NCBI GenBank assembly: GCA_002418285.1
Contig: DIDT01000023.1
Span: forward strand, 1 to 21,527
Reading direction: 5' to 3'
DNA: 21,527 bases
DNA from: Phycisphaerales bacterium UBA5793
GTDB lineage: Bacteria; Planctomycetota; Phycisphaerae; Phycisphaerales; UBA5793
Each line of letters begins with the position of its first letter. The first letter of the stretch is position 1. The translations under genes and the position numbers were made by a program. Positions 8,188 to 16,830 of this stretch are shown here, in pieces. A model generated the notes under the pieces. The model was not told the origin of the DNA, did not search any database, and saw only the letters and a program-made list of their open reading frames with translations.

Positions 8188-8205
8188 CCGCGGGTTGATC
8201 CGCGG
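8188..8205 (-). terminator. Stem-loop just past the rseP stop
   Basis: CCGCGG (8188-8193) pairs with CCGCGG (8200-8205) around a six-base loop, six bases after the rseP stop codon on the minus strand. All six pairs are G-C but no T-run follows, so it is only a terminator candidate. The remainder of 7915-8211 (297 nt) contains no gene I can support. Confidence 0.3.
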
Positions 8206-8211
8206 TACCGT

Positions 8212-10302
8212 TCAACTCGCCAGGTTGCCAATCAGGTTGATCACGTCATTGTAGAACGTGACGAGGAAAAGGCTGCCGATGAGCAGCAGGCCGACGACGG
8301 TTGCGGCGTTCTGGATCTGGATGCTCACGGGCGAACCCTTGAGCTTCTCGATAATCAGAAAGACCATCAGGCCGCCATCGACAATGGGGATGGGCAGGAA
8401 GTTGAGCACGGCAAGATTGACATTGATGATCCCCAGGAACAACAGCAGGTACGCGAAGCCTTGCCCGGCGACTTTCGTGCCGATTTCGGCGATGCCCACC
8501 GGCCCCTTGAGTTGCTTGACATCCACCGTGCCGCGCACGAGGCGGTCGAGCGTCTGGTAGGTCGTGACGATCATGCTCCACGTGCGATCGAGGCCCATCT
8601 GCACCGCGGCGATGGGGTTGGCGGCCTTTTGCACCTCGAGCATGGGCTCGAAGATGTTGACGCCGAGTTGGCTGTGCCATTGCAGCGCGAGCAGTTCTCG
8701 CGCGAGAGGTTGATCGATGCACCACGATGCCGACTCAACGGGATGGCCGGGGATCGGCAGTTCGTAGGTGAGCAGGACCATCGATTGGGCAGCGGTCGGA
8801 TCGAGGGCGGAGCGCAGGGCGATGAACACATCGCGCCAGGTGGACACCGTCGTGCCGTCGATGGAGACAAGCCGCGTGCCGGGCATCAGGTTGAGGGGCG
8901 CGGCGGGTGAGGGCACTTCAGTTGGTTCGCCGTCACTCGTCTCCTCGGCGGGAATCGTGGCGAGCGTGTCGGCCACGATGGGCGGCGACATGGCGGGCAT
9001 GTCGCTGATCTGAAAACCCGTCAGGCCGGCGCGCGTCACGCTGACGTCATACTTGATCTGTTGATCACCACGGCGAACGACAACGGGCACCGTCGCTCGC
9101 GGCTTGAAGACGGCTGCGGTCTCATCGGCGCGGGGCCAGCGCACCTCGCCGACCCGCTCGATGACGTCGCCGATCGCGGGCCCGGAAGCATCGTCCTTGC
9201 TTTCGTTGACGGCTGCAATTTCCGGCGCGGGGACGAGGCCAAGAACGTGTCGCACGGCGTACCAGGTTGAGTCGTGCTGCACCTGCGCGATCATGAAGTC
9301 GGGATCGGGGCGCAACGTGGCGTGCTGCACGTCGTCGCCCTGCGCATCGGTGAAGGTCAGCTTCAGGTTCTGGCCGTCGGATTCGTCAATCGCGCGGCTG
9401 AGTTGCCAGACCGCGTCGATCGGCTGGCCATCGACCTCCGTCAGCTTCATGCCCGGCGTCGTGTGCACGGACCCGATGTCGGCGCGTTCGAACATCGACT
9501 GCACGAAACTGGCCGTCTCCGATCCGGGCTTGAAGTCGATGATGGAGTTGCTCTGGGTTGTTGCCAGGCCCAGCGCGAGGAACTGCGTGTCGTGATCTTC
9601 GCGCGGAACCAGATCGAACCCGAGCCTGATGCCGCGCCGATCGACCTGCACGTGCAGGGATTCGCCGGGCTTGGCCAGCGCGGCGGACATAACGACCTGT
9701 TCCCAGGTGCGGATCGGTTTGCCGTTGATGGCGATCACGCGATCGCCCGGGAGGATGCCCGGCGTGGTGATGCCGAGCTTGGCCGCGTCGTTGGGCATGG
9801 TGATCGCGGCCAGGCTCTCGGATTGCACGCCGCCGATGATCGGGGCAGGCGTCTTAATGCCCCACATGAAGCAGATGACGAACAGCACCATGGCAAAGAT
9901 GAGGTTCATCACGACGCCGGCCGAGACCACGCACATGCGGGCCCAGATGGGTCGACTGCTGTAGGAGCGCGGGTCGTGGACCACCGCGGCCATGTCGAGA
10001 TCTTCCTGCCCGAGCATCTTCACATAGCCGCCGATGGGCAGGTAGTTGAAGCGGTATTCGGTCTCACCGAGTTCGGATTCGGGAACGCCCTTGCGCAGCG
10101 CAGCGTCATACGCCGCTTGCGTGCTGCCCGAGCGAATGCCGATGCCCTTGCGCCACGAACACAGCGCGGGTCCCATGCCGATGGCGAACTGCTCAACCTT
10201 GATGCCGACCCATTTGGCAACGGCGAAGTGGCCCAGCTCGTGCACAAAGATGACGAGACTGAAACCGAGCAGAAGGAGCAGGAAGTCGAAGAACGTGGAC
10301 AT
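8212..10302 (-). CDS. rseP: RseP-like site-2 zinc metalloprotease with four PDZ-like domains
   Basis: A membrane-embedded M50 protease that cuts substrates inside the bilayer, classically anti-sigma factors in the envelope-stress cascade. The first helix carries the zinc motif HELGH at 21-25, and the last conserved helix carries NFLPIPIVDGG at 634-644, supplying the third ligand Asp642. Membrane segments are near 4-20, 118-147, 615-640 and 666-688. The periplasmic part is unusually long: PDZ-like units are seen at about 181-235 (GILPGDRVIAINGKPI), 283-333 (GMKLTEVDGQPI), 376-425 (GDVIERVGEV) and 471-520 (GTRLVSIDGTTV). E. coli RseP has two PDZ domains and about 450 aa; this one has 696. It lies in the same block as dxr, a linkage common in bacteria, 132 nt past a small membrane gene. 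Confidence 0.93.
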   Translation of the reverse strand: MSTFFDFLLLLLGFSLVIFVHELGHFAVAKWVGIKVEQFAIGMGPALCSWRKGIGIRSGSTQAAYDAALRKGVPESELGETEYRFNYLPIGGYVKMLGQEDLDMAAVVHDPRSYSSRPIWARMCVVSAGVVMNLIFAMVLFVICFMWGIKTPAPIIGGVQSESLAAITMPNDAAKLGITTPGILPGDRVIAINGKPIRTWEQVVMSAALAKPGESLHVQVDRRGIRLGFDLVPREDHDTQFLALGLATTQSNSIIDFKPGSETASFVQSMFERADIGSVHTTPGMKLTEVDGQPIDAVWQLSRAIDESDGQNLKLTFTDAQGDDVQHATLRPDPDFMIAQVQHDSTWYAVRHVLGLVPAPEIAAVNESKDDASGPAIGDVIERVGEVRWPRADETAAVFKPRATVPVVVRRGDQQIKYDVSVTRAGLTGFQISDMPAMSPPIVADTLATIPAEETSDGEPTEVPSPAAPLNLMPGTRLVSIDGTTVSTWRDVFIALRSALDPTAAQSMVLLTYELPIPGHPVESASWCIDQPLARELLALQWHSQLGVNIFEPMLEVQKAANPIAAVQMGLDRTWSMIVTTYQTLDRLVRGTVDVKQLKGPVGIAEIGTKVAGQGFAYLLLFLGIINVNLAVLNFLPIPIVDGGLMVFLIIEKLKGSPVSIQIQNAATVVGLLLIGSLFLVTFYNDVINLIGNLAS

Positions 10303-10434
10303 GCGTCAGGTACCCGGGGTCTTGGAGAGTATCGGCGGTTTCTCGCCCCACGCGAGGCCAATGAGGCACTCAACCGCCCTGAAAGGATAGGCCTCGGCGC
10401 GCCTCGGCTGATCCGGCCGGCGGGTCGATGGGCA

Positions 10435-10854
10435 TCATTGCGTCAGGGTGTCGGAAAGCTGGTAGAGTGGAGCCAGGAGCAGGAACAGTTCACCAATCAG
10501 CGAAGCAATGGCCAGAATCGGGATCAGGGCAAGCAGAATCGTCACCCGGCGAAACAGGACGGCGCTGAGGGTGAGCACGATGAACGCCAGGGGCACGGCG
10601 ATCATCCACCCGGGCATGGTCTGGCCGGGGTTGTGGCCCGCCATCCAGTCCGAGGCGGCGACGAGCGCCTTTGTCACCTGCGGCAACTTGATATCCATGC
10701 CGTCATAATTGTCAGTGATCTTGGGAATGAGCAGCACGAGGAACCCGGCCTGCACAATGATCCAGCCGTAGGCGACCGCGAGGTAGTACCACAGCGCGAC
10801 GCGACGGTGGACGGTGCGCAACTGGTTGAGGATTTCAGTTTCCGTCGAACTCAT
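10435..10854 (-). CDS. Small three-helix membrane protein with a GspF/PulF-like segment
   Basis: A 139-residue membrane protein of unassigned function. Hydrophobic segments lie at about 20-44, 82-103 and 105-130. Between the first two, IPKITDNYDGMDIKLPQVTK followed by ALVAASDWM follows the pattern of type II secretion F proteins (P-x-a short helix-LP-xx-T-x6-SD). Real GspF proteins have two such domains in about 400 aa, so this would be a single partial module rather than a functional GspF. The start at 10854 is supported by an AAGGA site about seven bases ahead. It begins nine bases after the dxr stop and precedes rseP by 132 nt, so it is co-transcribed with them. The GspF resemblance is my pattern reading and is uncertain; the membrane topology is firmer. 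Confidence 0.7.
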   Translation of the reverse strand: MSSTETEILNQLRTVHRRVALWYYLAVAYGWIIVQAGFLVLLIPKITDNYDGMDIKLPQVTKALVAASDWMAGHNPGQTMPGWMIAVPLAFIVLTLSAVLFRRVTILLALIPILAIASLIGELFLLLAPLYQLSDTLTQ

Positions 10855-10863
10855 CGGAGTTCC

Positions 10864-12105
10864 TTACCGGCCGCGCGGGGTGGGCGCGGCCGCTCCTGTC
10901 GATACGAGCCGGGCGCGGACAAGTTCGCGTGCCTGTCGATCCGCATCCATGACTTCGTCAAGCGTTGACGCCGTCATCGAGGCGATGGATTCCAGTGCCT
11001 CAGCGGCCAGTTCGGAGATGCGACCAAAGGTGATGCGTCCGTCGAGGAAGGCGGCGACGGCCTCTTCATTGGCGGCGTTGAAGATTGCACCGCTCGTGCC
11101 TCCCGTTGCGACGACGTGTCGCGCGAGGCGCAACGCGGGGAAGCGATCTTCATCCGGCGGCTCAAAGTCGAGTTGGCTCAGCGTGGTCCAGTCGATGCGA
11201 TTGGCGCATCCCTCGGGACGGGCCGGCCAGGTCAGGGCGTACTGGATCGGCGTGCGCATGTCCGGCGCACCGAGTTGCGCGAGCACCGAGCCGTCGTCGA
11301 ACTCGACGAAGCTGTGAATGATCGACTGCGGATGCACGATGACATCGATGCGACTGGATTCGAGGCCGAAGAGCCAGCGGGCTTCGATGATCTCCAGGGC
11401 TTTGTTGGTCATTGATGCACTGTCGATGGTGACCTTGGCCCCCATCTTCCACGTCGGATGGCTCAGTGCCTGTTCAACGGTGGCACCGGCGATGCGATTA
11501 TGCGACCACGTCCGGAACGGGCCGCCTGAGGCCGTCAGCACGATGCGGCGAATGTGATCGAGATTCATCGATGGCGGCTGACCATTGCTCGCCGCCGAAT
11601 CGGCGCGGCGCGACTGCAGGCACTGGAAGATGGCGGAATGCTCCGAGTCGACGGGGAGGATGTGCACGCCATGCTTGACGGCCAGCGGCATGATGATTTC
11701 GCCGGCGGCCACGAGCGTTTCCTTGTTAGCCAGCGCAATGTCCCAGCCACGCTCGATCGCGCTGGCCACGGCGGACAAACCCGCCGAGCCGACGATGGCC
11801 GCGACGACGATGTCCGCGTCGACGCTTTCGACGAGTTGCTGCGCGGCACTCGGGCCAGTGAAGAGCGTCGCGCCGGATGGAGTGTCCGACCCTGGTGAAG
11901 GTTGGGCCAGCGCGAGATGGCGCACACCATGACGCTGCGCGTGTTCGAACATCTGCCCAGCGTTCGAACCGGTGGCGAGGCCGACGATCTCGAAGCAGCC
12001 CGGCGCCGTCGAATTGAGATGCTCGATGACCTGCAACGTGCTGGCGCCGATCGATCCGGTGCAGCCGAGTACGACGATGCGTCTGGGACGGTTGGTGCAA
12101 CTCAT
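10864..12105 (-). CDS. dxr: 1-deoxy-D-xylulose 5-phosphate reductoisomerase
   Basis: Dxr rearranges and reduces DXP to 2-C-methyl-D-erythritol 4-phosphate with NADPH and a divalent metal, the committed step of the MEP isoprenoid pathway. The NADPH loop is VLGCTGSIGASTL near 12-24 and the LANKETLVAAGE segment follows at 125-135. The metal site reads PVDSEHSAIFQ with Asp153 and Glu155, completed by Glu238 in SMTNKALEIIEARWLF. The flexible-loop SHPTWKMGAKVTIDSA and HPQSIIHSFVEFDDGSV segments are also present. At 413 aa it is close to the E. coli length. The ATG at 12105 is preferred to a TTG one codon earlier. It starts six bases after the RNase E/G stop and ends nine bases before the small membrane gene, so translation is probably coupled. 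Confidence 0.98.
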   Translation of the reverse strand: MSCTNRPRRIVVLGCTGSIGASTLQVIEHLNSTAPGCFEIVGLATGSNAGQMFEHAQRHGVRHLALAQPSPGSDTPSGATLFTGPSAAQQLVESVDADIVVAAIVGSAGLSAVASAIERGWDIALANKETLVAAGEIIMPLAVKHGVHILPVDSEHSAIFQCLQSRRADSAASNGQPPSMNLDHIRRIVLTASGGPFRTWSHNRIAGATVEQALSHPTWKMGAKVTIDSASMTNKALEIIEARWLFGLESSRIDVIVHPQSIIHSFVEFDDGSVLAQLGAPDMRTPIQYALTWPARPEGCANRIDWTTLSQLDFEPPDEDRFPALRLARHVVATGGTSGAIFNAANEEAVAAFLDGRITFGRISELAAEALESIASMTASTLDEVMDADRQARELVRARLVSTGAAAPTPRGR

Positions 12106-12111
12106 CAACGA

Positions 12112-14550
12112 TTATGCCTCATCGGACGCCTGAACGCTGGCGAGTTCGGCTGGAGTGAGACGGCGGCGACTGCCATACAGCCGGCGGCGCGTCTTGGTCA
12201 CCTTCACTTCCGCTCCGGACGTTTCGCCGCTCTCGACCGATCCACTCGGTTTGGCCGAGTCGCTGCCGGCGGTTGCGGCACCGTCTCCGCTTTGGTCCTG
12301 ATCACTCTTCTTTGACGACCGTCGGCGGCGTTTCTTCTTGCTGCGCGGAGCATCCGGTGTCGGCGCTCCGTTTGAGGATTCTGGTGCGAGGGGTTCAGAG
12401 GCCGGTGCTTCCGCCTTTGTGTCTGCGCCGGCCGCCGACTCGGCCGTCGACTTGCTGCGCGAGCGGCGGCGACGGCGCTTCTTCTTTCCCGGCTCGCCCG
12501 AATCGGCTGCCTCGTTGCCGAGAGCACGCTCGGGTGCGGTGGCGGGTTCTTCCCGGGCGGCGGATTCGGAGTGGTCCACAACGGGAGACTCCCCGTTGCT
12601 CTCAGTGCCGGGCGCTGCTTCAGCTCCCTTGCCGCGTCCACGCCGACCGCGTCGTCGTCGTTTCTTCTTGCTGTTCGGAGTTCCTTCGGCGGTCATGGCG
12701 CCGTTGCTCGACACCGCAGCGGGCGTTTCGCTCCGCTTGTCACTCTGGATCACGGGTTCATCCGGGGCAGCGGATGAGTCGCGGCCCTTCTTGGAGCGGC
12801 GGCGACGGCGCTTGCGCTTGGCCTGGCCCGCCTCGCTCTCGGCTGATTTCTCTGCTCCATTCGATTCATCCGTGACTTCGACTTCGAGTTCATTGTCCTC
12901 GTCAAGCGAATCGACCAGCAGGACCTCATGCGCCACCTTTGTCGGGTGATCCTGCTGCACTTTGGGCGCCACGGGTGGTGGAAGTTCTTTCGGGAACGAT
13001 GCTGCAAGAGTCGCGAGATCAAGATCCGTCTTTCGATCGTCGTAGGCGTAGAAGTCGACGCGCTCCGGCTGGATCTCCGTGCTCACGCGAACGTCGATGC
13101 GCTTACCCGTTTCGGTTTCCAGTGCGACGATGGCGCGGCGTTTGCGGCTGAGCAGCACGCCGGCGACGCCCTGGCCGACGGCCACTTCGAGCGATGCCAC
13201 GTGTGGATGGGCGATCCAGTAGGCCATGTCGCGCATGGCTTCGTTCGCAGTGGACTCAGGAGTGGGCAGATTTCCGCGGCCCTCACAGGCCGGGCAGGGC
13301 ATCGAGTGCGCTTTGCGCAGCGGGGGCCGCATGCGCTGCCGCGTCATTTCGATGAGGCCGAACTGGCTGATGCGCAGGAACTCGGTCTTGGCCCGGTCAC
13401 GCTTGAGATTTTCGCGCAGGCGCGTTTCGAGTTCGCGGCGGTGCTCGCCGGAGATCATGTCAATGGTGTCGATGACAATCAGCCCGCCGAGGTCGCGCAG
13501 TCGCAATTGTCGCGTGATTTCATCGATGGCCTGCATGTTGGTGCGGAAGGCGGTCGTTTCGGCATCGCGGAATTGTCGCATGCGGCCGGAGTTGACGTCG
13601 ATCACCACCATCGCCTCGGCCGAGTCGATGATGATCGAACCTCCGCCGGGCAGCGGGACATCGCGCGAACGCGTGCTGCGCAGCTGCTCTTCGACGCCGA
13701 AGCGGTGGAAAATCGGCACGCGATCGCGATAGGGCACGACTTCCGGTCCCTTGCGCCGCGGCGCGACGATCTGCAGGAACTCGACGACTCGATCCAGCGC
13801 GTCTTCGTCGTCGATAATGATCTGCTCGAGGTCGGCTGTCGAGACGTCGCGAATCGTACGGATGAGCAGGTCGGATTCGACGTAGAGTTCGCATGGCGCC
13901 TTGGCGCTGCTGCGCTGGTTATCAATCGTCTTCCATAACCTCTGAAGGTAGGCGAGGTCGCGTTTGAGCTCAGTCTTGACGGCACTGAGCCCAGCGGTGC
14001 GGAGGATGAAGCCGAAGCCCTCGGGCAGATCGAGCGAATCGAGGATCTTGCGCATGGCGCGGCGCTGTTCAATGTCTTCGACCTTGCGCGAGACGCCGAG
14101 CTGCTCCATGTGCGGCATCATGACCAGCAGGCGGCCGGGTATGGAAAGGTAACTCGTCAGCGTCGGTCCCTTGGTGCCGATGCCCTCCTTGAGGACTTGG
14201 ACGAGAATCTCCTGGCCGCGCTTGAGGCAGTGCTGAATCGGCGGGCGCTGGCGGTGGGGGGTCTTCTGGCCGACGGCTTCGGTCGTTTCGGCGTCTTCAC
14301 CCGGGAAGTGCATCGGGTGCAGGTCAGAGACGTGCAGGAAGCCGTTGCGGCCGACGCCAAAGTCGATGAACGCGGCCTGGATGGCCGCTTCGACGTTGAT
14401 GACCTTGCCGAGATAGATGTTGCCGACGTGGAGGCTGTGCGCTTCGCGCTCGGTGTAGATTTCTTCGAGGCGGCCGTTTTCGAGCAGCGCGATGCGCGTT
14501 TCGTCCCCGGGCGCGTGGTTGACGATCAGTTGCTTCTTGATGGAGGACAT
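12112..14550 (-). CDS. rng: Ribonuclease E/G with a long basic C-terminal tail
   Basis: An 812-residue endoribonuclease of the Rne/Rng family, which matures rRNA and tRNA and starts mRNA decay. The N-terminal S1 domain contains GNIYLGKVINVEAAIQAAFIDFG (about 43-65). The DNase-I-like core has the metal aspartates Asp318 (VVIDVNSG) and Asp361 (VIDTIDM), and the zinc link is CPAC at 419-422; the 43- and 58-residue spacings equal those of E. coli RNase E. From about 540 the chain is a disordered, charged tail with five basic blocks at about 578-590, 627-641, 689-700, 737-748 and 786-797. Such tails bind RNA and degradosome partners. The catalytic half is closer to RNase G in simplicity, so rng or rne are both possible symbols. 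A GGAAAG site precedes the start. Confidence 0.92.
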   Translation of the reverse strand: MSSIKKQLIVNHAPGDETRIALLENGRLEEIYTEREAHSLHVGNIYLGKVINVEAAIQAAFIDFGVGRNGFLHVSDLHPMHFPGEDAETTEAVGQKTPHRQRPPIQHCLKRGQEILVQVLKEGIGTKGPTLTSYLSIPGRLLVMMPHMEQLGVSRKVEDIEQRRAMRKILDSLDLPEGFGFILRTAGLSAVKTELKRDLAYLQRLWKTIDNQRSSAKAPCELYVESDLLIRTIRDVSTADLEQIIIDDEDALDRVVEFLQIVAPRRKGPEVVPYRDRVPIFHRFGVEEQLRSTRSRDVPLPGGGSIIIDSAEAMVVIDVNSGRMRQFRDAETTAFRTNMQAIDEITRQLRLRDLGGLIVIDTIDMISGEHRRELETRLRENLKRDRAKTEFLRISQFGLIEMTRQRMRPPLRKAHSMPCPACEGRGNLPTPESTANEAMRDMAYWIAHPHVASLEVAVGQGVAGVLLSRKRRAIVALETETGKRIDVRVSTEIQPERVDFYAYDDRKTDLDLATLAASFPKELPPPVAPKVQQDHPTKVAHEVLLVDSLDEDNELEVEVTDESNGAEKSAESEAGQAKRKRRRRRSKKGRDSSAAPDEPVIQSDKRSETPAAVSSNGAMTAEGTPNSKKKRRRRGRRGRGKGAEAAPGTESNGESPVVDHSESAAREEPATAPERALGNEAADSGEPGKKKRRRRRSRSKSTAESAAGADTKAEAPASEPLAPESSNGAPTPDAPRSKKKRRRRSSKKSDQDQSGDGAATAGSDSAKPSGSVESGETSGAEVKVTKTRRRLYGSRRRLTPAELASVQASDEA

Positions 14551-14864
14551 GGACCACGGTCTTTCCGTGTGGCCAATCGGCGTCGCCTCGGGGGGAAATC
14601 GGTCGGGGAGATGGAGGCGGAGCGCAATTCGCCGTCGGCTCGGTTGCCGCTCGGCGAGATTGGTTGTGCGCTACGCGCGACCATTGGCCATCCGTCCGCC
14701 CATCCTGGGCGCTGCTCGATTGTCGCTGCGGGTTCATCTCTGGTCCTTCTGAGGGACCGGGCCTGATCGGAATCCGCTCCGCCGCACCCACAGGGCTTCG
14801 GGCGATCGATCCGGCATCATGAACGACACGCAGCAGGCGTGAATCGGTCGAGGGGGCGAATTGG
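14551..14864. other. Leader/intergenic region between ptsI and the RNase E/G gene
   Basis: This 314-nt stretch on the minus strand separates the ptsI stop from the RNase E/G start. It contains no gene I can support. A hairpin, CTGGTCC pairing with GGACCGG (14740-14760), lies about 105 nt past the ptsI stop without a following T-run. RNase E genes are often autoregulated through a long 5' leader, so such a role here is conceivable but only an analogy. Confidence 0.5.
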
Positions 14865-16634
14865 TCAAGCCAACCCACCGCCGACGGAACGACCGTCGTA
14901 CCCCTCGGGCATTACCTTTCGCGTCTCATCCCGAATGAAATTCAGGACCTGGCGCTCAGAATCGAACGAACCGACCTTTCGGGCGATAAGTTCACAAGTT
15001 CTGGTATCGACCGCGCGAATGACCCTCTTGATGTCGGGTATCGCGGATGGCACCAATGAAAGATTACGCAACCCGATCCCGATCAGCAACATGATGTAGT
15101 CCGGGTCGGAGGCAATTTCACCGCACAGACTGACATCAATACCACCGCGCCGACCCGAACGGATGACGTCCTTCATCAGCCGTAGGACCGCTGGGTGGGC
15201 CGCGGAGTAGAGATTCGCCACTCTTTCGTTGGTCCGATCGACCGCCAGGGTGTACTGAATCAGGTCGTTGGTCCCGATCGAGAAGAAATCGACCTCCCGG
15301 GCGAAGGCGTGACTCATGATCGCCGCAGACGGCGCTTCGATCATGATTCCCACGGGAACGTTGCGGTTGAAGGCAATTCCTTCTTCCTCAAGGTCTTCCA
15401 TGACGTCGTTGAGGACCATTTTTGCCTGCCGCAGCTCCAGCGGGCCGGTGATCAATGGAAACATGATCCTGAGATCGCCCTCGGTTGACGCCCTGAGAAT
15501 GGCCCGCAACTGGGTCTTGAAAAGCGGCAGGTTCTGCAGGCAGAAGCGGATCGACCTGCAGCCCAGGGCCGGATTGCGCTCGGGGGTTTCTTGGCGGCCC
15601 TGCGTGTACTTATCAGACCCGAGATCGAGCGTGCGAATGGTGATCGGTCGCCCGTTGGACATTTTCACCGCGTCGCGAAATGCCTCGTATTGCTCCTCTT
15701 CGGAGGGATCGCGGTCCTGGGCCAGGAAGAGGAACTCGCTGCGGAACAGCCCGACGCCATCTCCACCGTAACGATCAACCATTTCCACTTCAAAGGGGAA
15801 CTCGATGTTGCCGTAGAGCTTGATCCGAACGCCGTCGGTCGTCTCAGCGGGCTCGCGCGCCACGTCGGCGAGGGAAAGCTCGTAGGACTTGCGGACCTCC
15901 ATCCGCTTGCCGTACTGCTCCAGCGTGGCCTCGTCAGGATCGATGATCAGGACGCCGCGATCGCCGTCGACAATGAGCAGGTCATCTTCGAAGATGTCCG
16001 TCATGGCCCGCTCAAGTCCGACGATGGCGGGGATGGCGATGGACCGGGCCATGATGGCCGTGTGGCTCGTGCGGCCCCCTGCGTCGGTGACGAAAGCCTT
16101 GACGTGATTCGTATCCAGGCCAACTGTCTGGCTTGGCGTCAGATCGTGGGCGACGATGATGACCTCGCCCTGCACCTGTTTGAGGCGGCTTTGCGTCTCG
16201 CCGATCAGGTGGCGCAACAGCCGGCGATCGAGATCGAGCAGATCCGAGACCTTCGAGCGAAACGCTTCGCTGTCCAGGGCGCGAAACTTGTCCGCCATAG
16301 TCTGGATTTCAAACGTAACCGCCCATTCCGCCGAGACTTCCTGCTCCTGGATCCGGTCGTGCACCGGATCGAGAAAGTGAGGATCTCTCAGAAGCACAAT
16401 ATGGAATTCCAGAATCTTGGCGGCCTCGGCGTCCAACTCCTTGGCAACTCGATCGCGAAGGTTCTGCAGCTCCTCAATCGACGCAGCGACGGCTGCGTCG
16501 AGCCGCTCGTGCTGGTGGGGGATATCCGAGGTGGAGATGTGGCGCTTGGGGACATGCAGCGTGATGTCATCGAGGACGAAAGCCCGGCCGATGACCACTC
16601 CCGGAGATACGCCGATTCCCTTGAGTAGCTGCAT
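14865..16634 (-). CDS. ptsI: Phosphoenolpyruvate-protein phosphotransferase (PTS enzyme I)
   Basis: Enzyme I takes phosphate from phosphoenolpyruvate and passes it to HPr, the first step of the phosphotransferase system. The N-terminal GIGVSPGVVIGRAF is typical, and the phosphorylated histidine is His191 in GGRTSHTAIMARS. The C-terminal PEP-binding barrel shows GLFRSEFLF (near 295), RTLDLGSDK, GTNDLIQYTLAVDR (near 455) and the active-site cysteine Cys504 in SLCGEIA. Length is 589 aa (E. coli 575). I place the start at the ATG at 16634 by homology, although no good ribosome site precedes it; a longer in-frame extension looks unconserved. No ptsH or enzyme II gene is in the window, so whether it drives sugar uptake or a regulatory PTS branch cannot be told. 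Confidence 0.96.
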   Translation of the reverse strand: MQLLKGIGVSPGVVIGRAFVLDDITLHVPKRHISTSDIPHQHERLDAAVAASIEELQNLRDRVAKELDAEAAKILEFHIVLLRDPHFLDPVHDRIQEQEVSAEWAVTFEIQTMADKFRALDSEAFRSKVSDLLDLDRRLLRHLIGETQSRLKQVQGEVIIVAHDLTPSQTVGLDTNHVKAFVTDAGGRTSHTAIMARSIAIPAIVGLERAMTDIFEDDLLIVDGDRGVLIIDPDEATLEQYGKRMEVRKSYELSLADVAREPAETTDGVRIKLYGNIEFPFEVEMVDRYGGDGVGLFRSEFLFLAQDRDPSEEEQYEAFRDAVKMSNGRPITIRTLDLGSDKYTQGRQETPERNPALGCRSIRFCLQNLPLFKTQLRAILRASTEGDLRIMFPLITGPLELRQAKMVLNDVMEDLEEEGIAFNRNVPVGIMIEAPSAAIMSHAFAREVDFFSIGTNDLIQYTLAVDRTNERVANLYSAAHPAVLRLMKDVIRSGRRGGIDVSLCGEIASDPDYIMLLIGIGLRNLSLVPSAIPDIKRVIRAVDTRTCELIARKVGSFDSERQVLNFIRDETRKVMPEGYDGRSVGGGLA

Positions 16635-16830
16635 GCTGTAGCGCCCGATACTGACTCGGCAACTGGGTGGGAGAGGCCCGTGCCCTTGTTTTTCGAGCCG
16701 CAACAGGGTAGGAGAGGTTGCCTGTTTTCACAAGTGGCGATGTGGATAAGACGAGAAGTTTCGCCGGCCCGCCGGCGATCGCCGCCCGGCCTGATCGCTC
16801 CGAAAATCAAGAATTTTGAGGCAGCGGTCG
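16635..16830. promoter_or_regulatory. Divergent promoter region between ptsI and the PilZ gene
   Basis: A 196-nt divergent gap that should hold promoters for both genes. It contains a perfect 12-bp palindrome, CGGCGATCGCCG (16773-16784), next to a GCCGGC-CC-GCCGGC repeat. A loose plus-strand -35/-10 candidate (TTGCCT then TGGATAAG, about 19 bases apart) lies near 16720-16750 but is weak. GC-rich palindromes of this length can arise by chance. Confidence 0.3.

Noticed and set aside
8175..8198. Seven-codon plus-strand leader peptide with a good AAGGAG site
   Set aside because: It points into the 3' end of rseP on the opposite strand, so it has nothing to regulate. The ribosome-site match is probably chance.
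9274..10968. Long plus-strand open frame opposite rseP
   Set aside because: It is antisense to a clear RseP gene with all catalytic motifs. The product is rich in Arg, Gly, His and Asp with no domain, typical of the shadow of a GC-rich gene.
12928..13938. Plus-strand open frame opposite the RNase E/G gene
   Set aside because: It runs antisense to the catalytic core, has no recognisable domain and no ribosome site.
15591..16628. Plus-strand open frame opposite ptsI
   Set aside because: Antisense shadow of enzyme I; the ptsI reading has every active-site motif.
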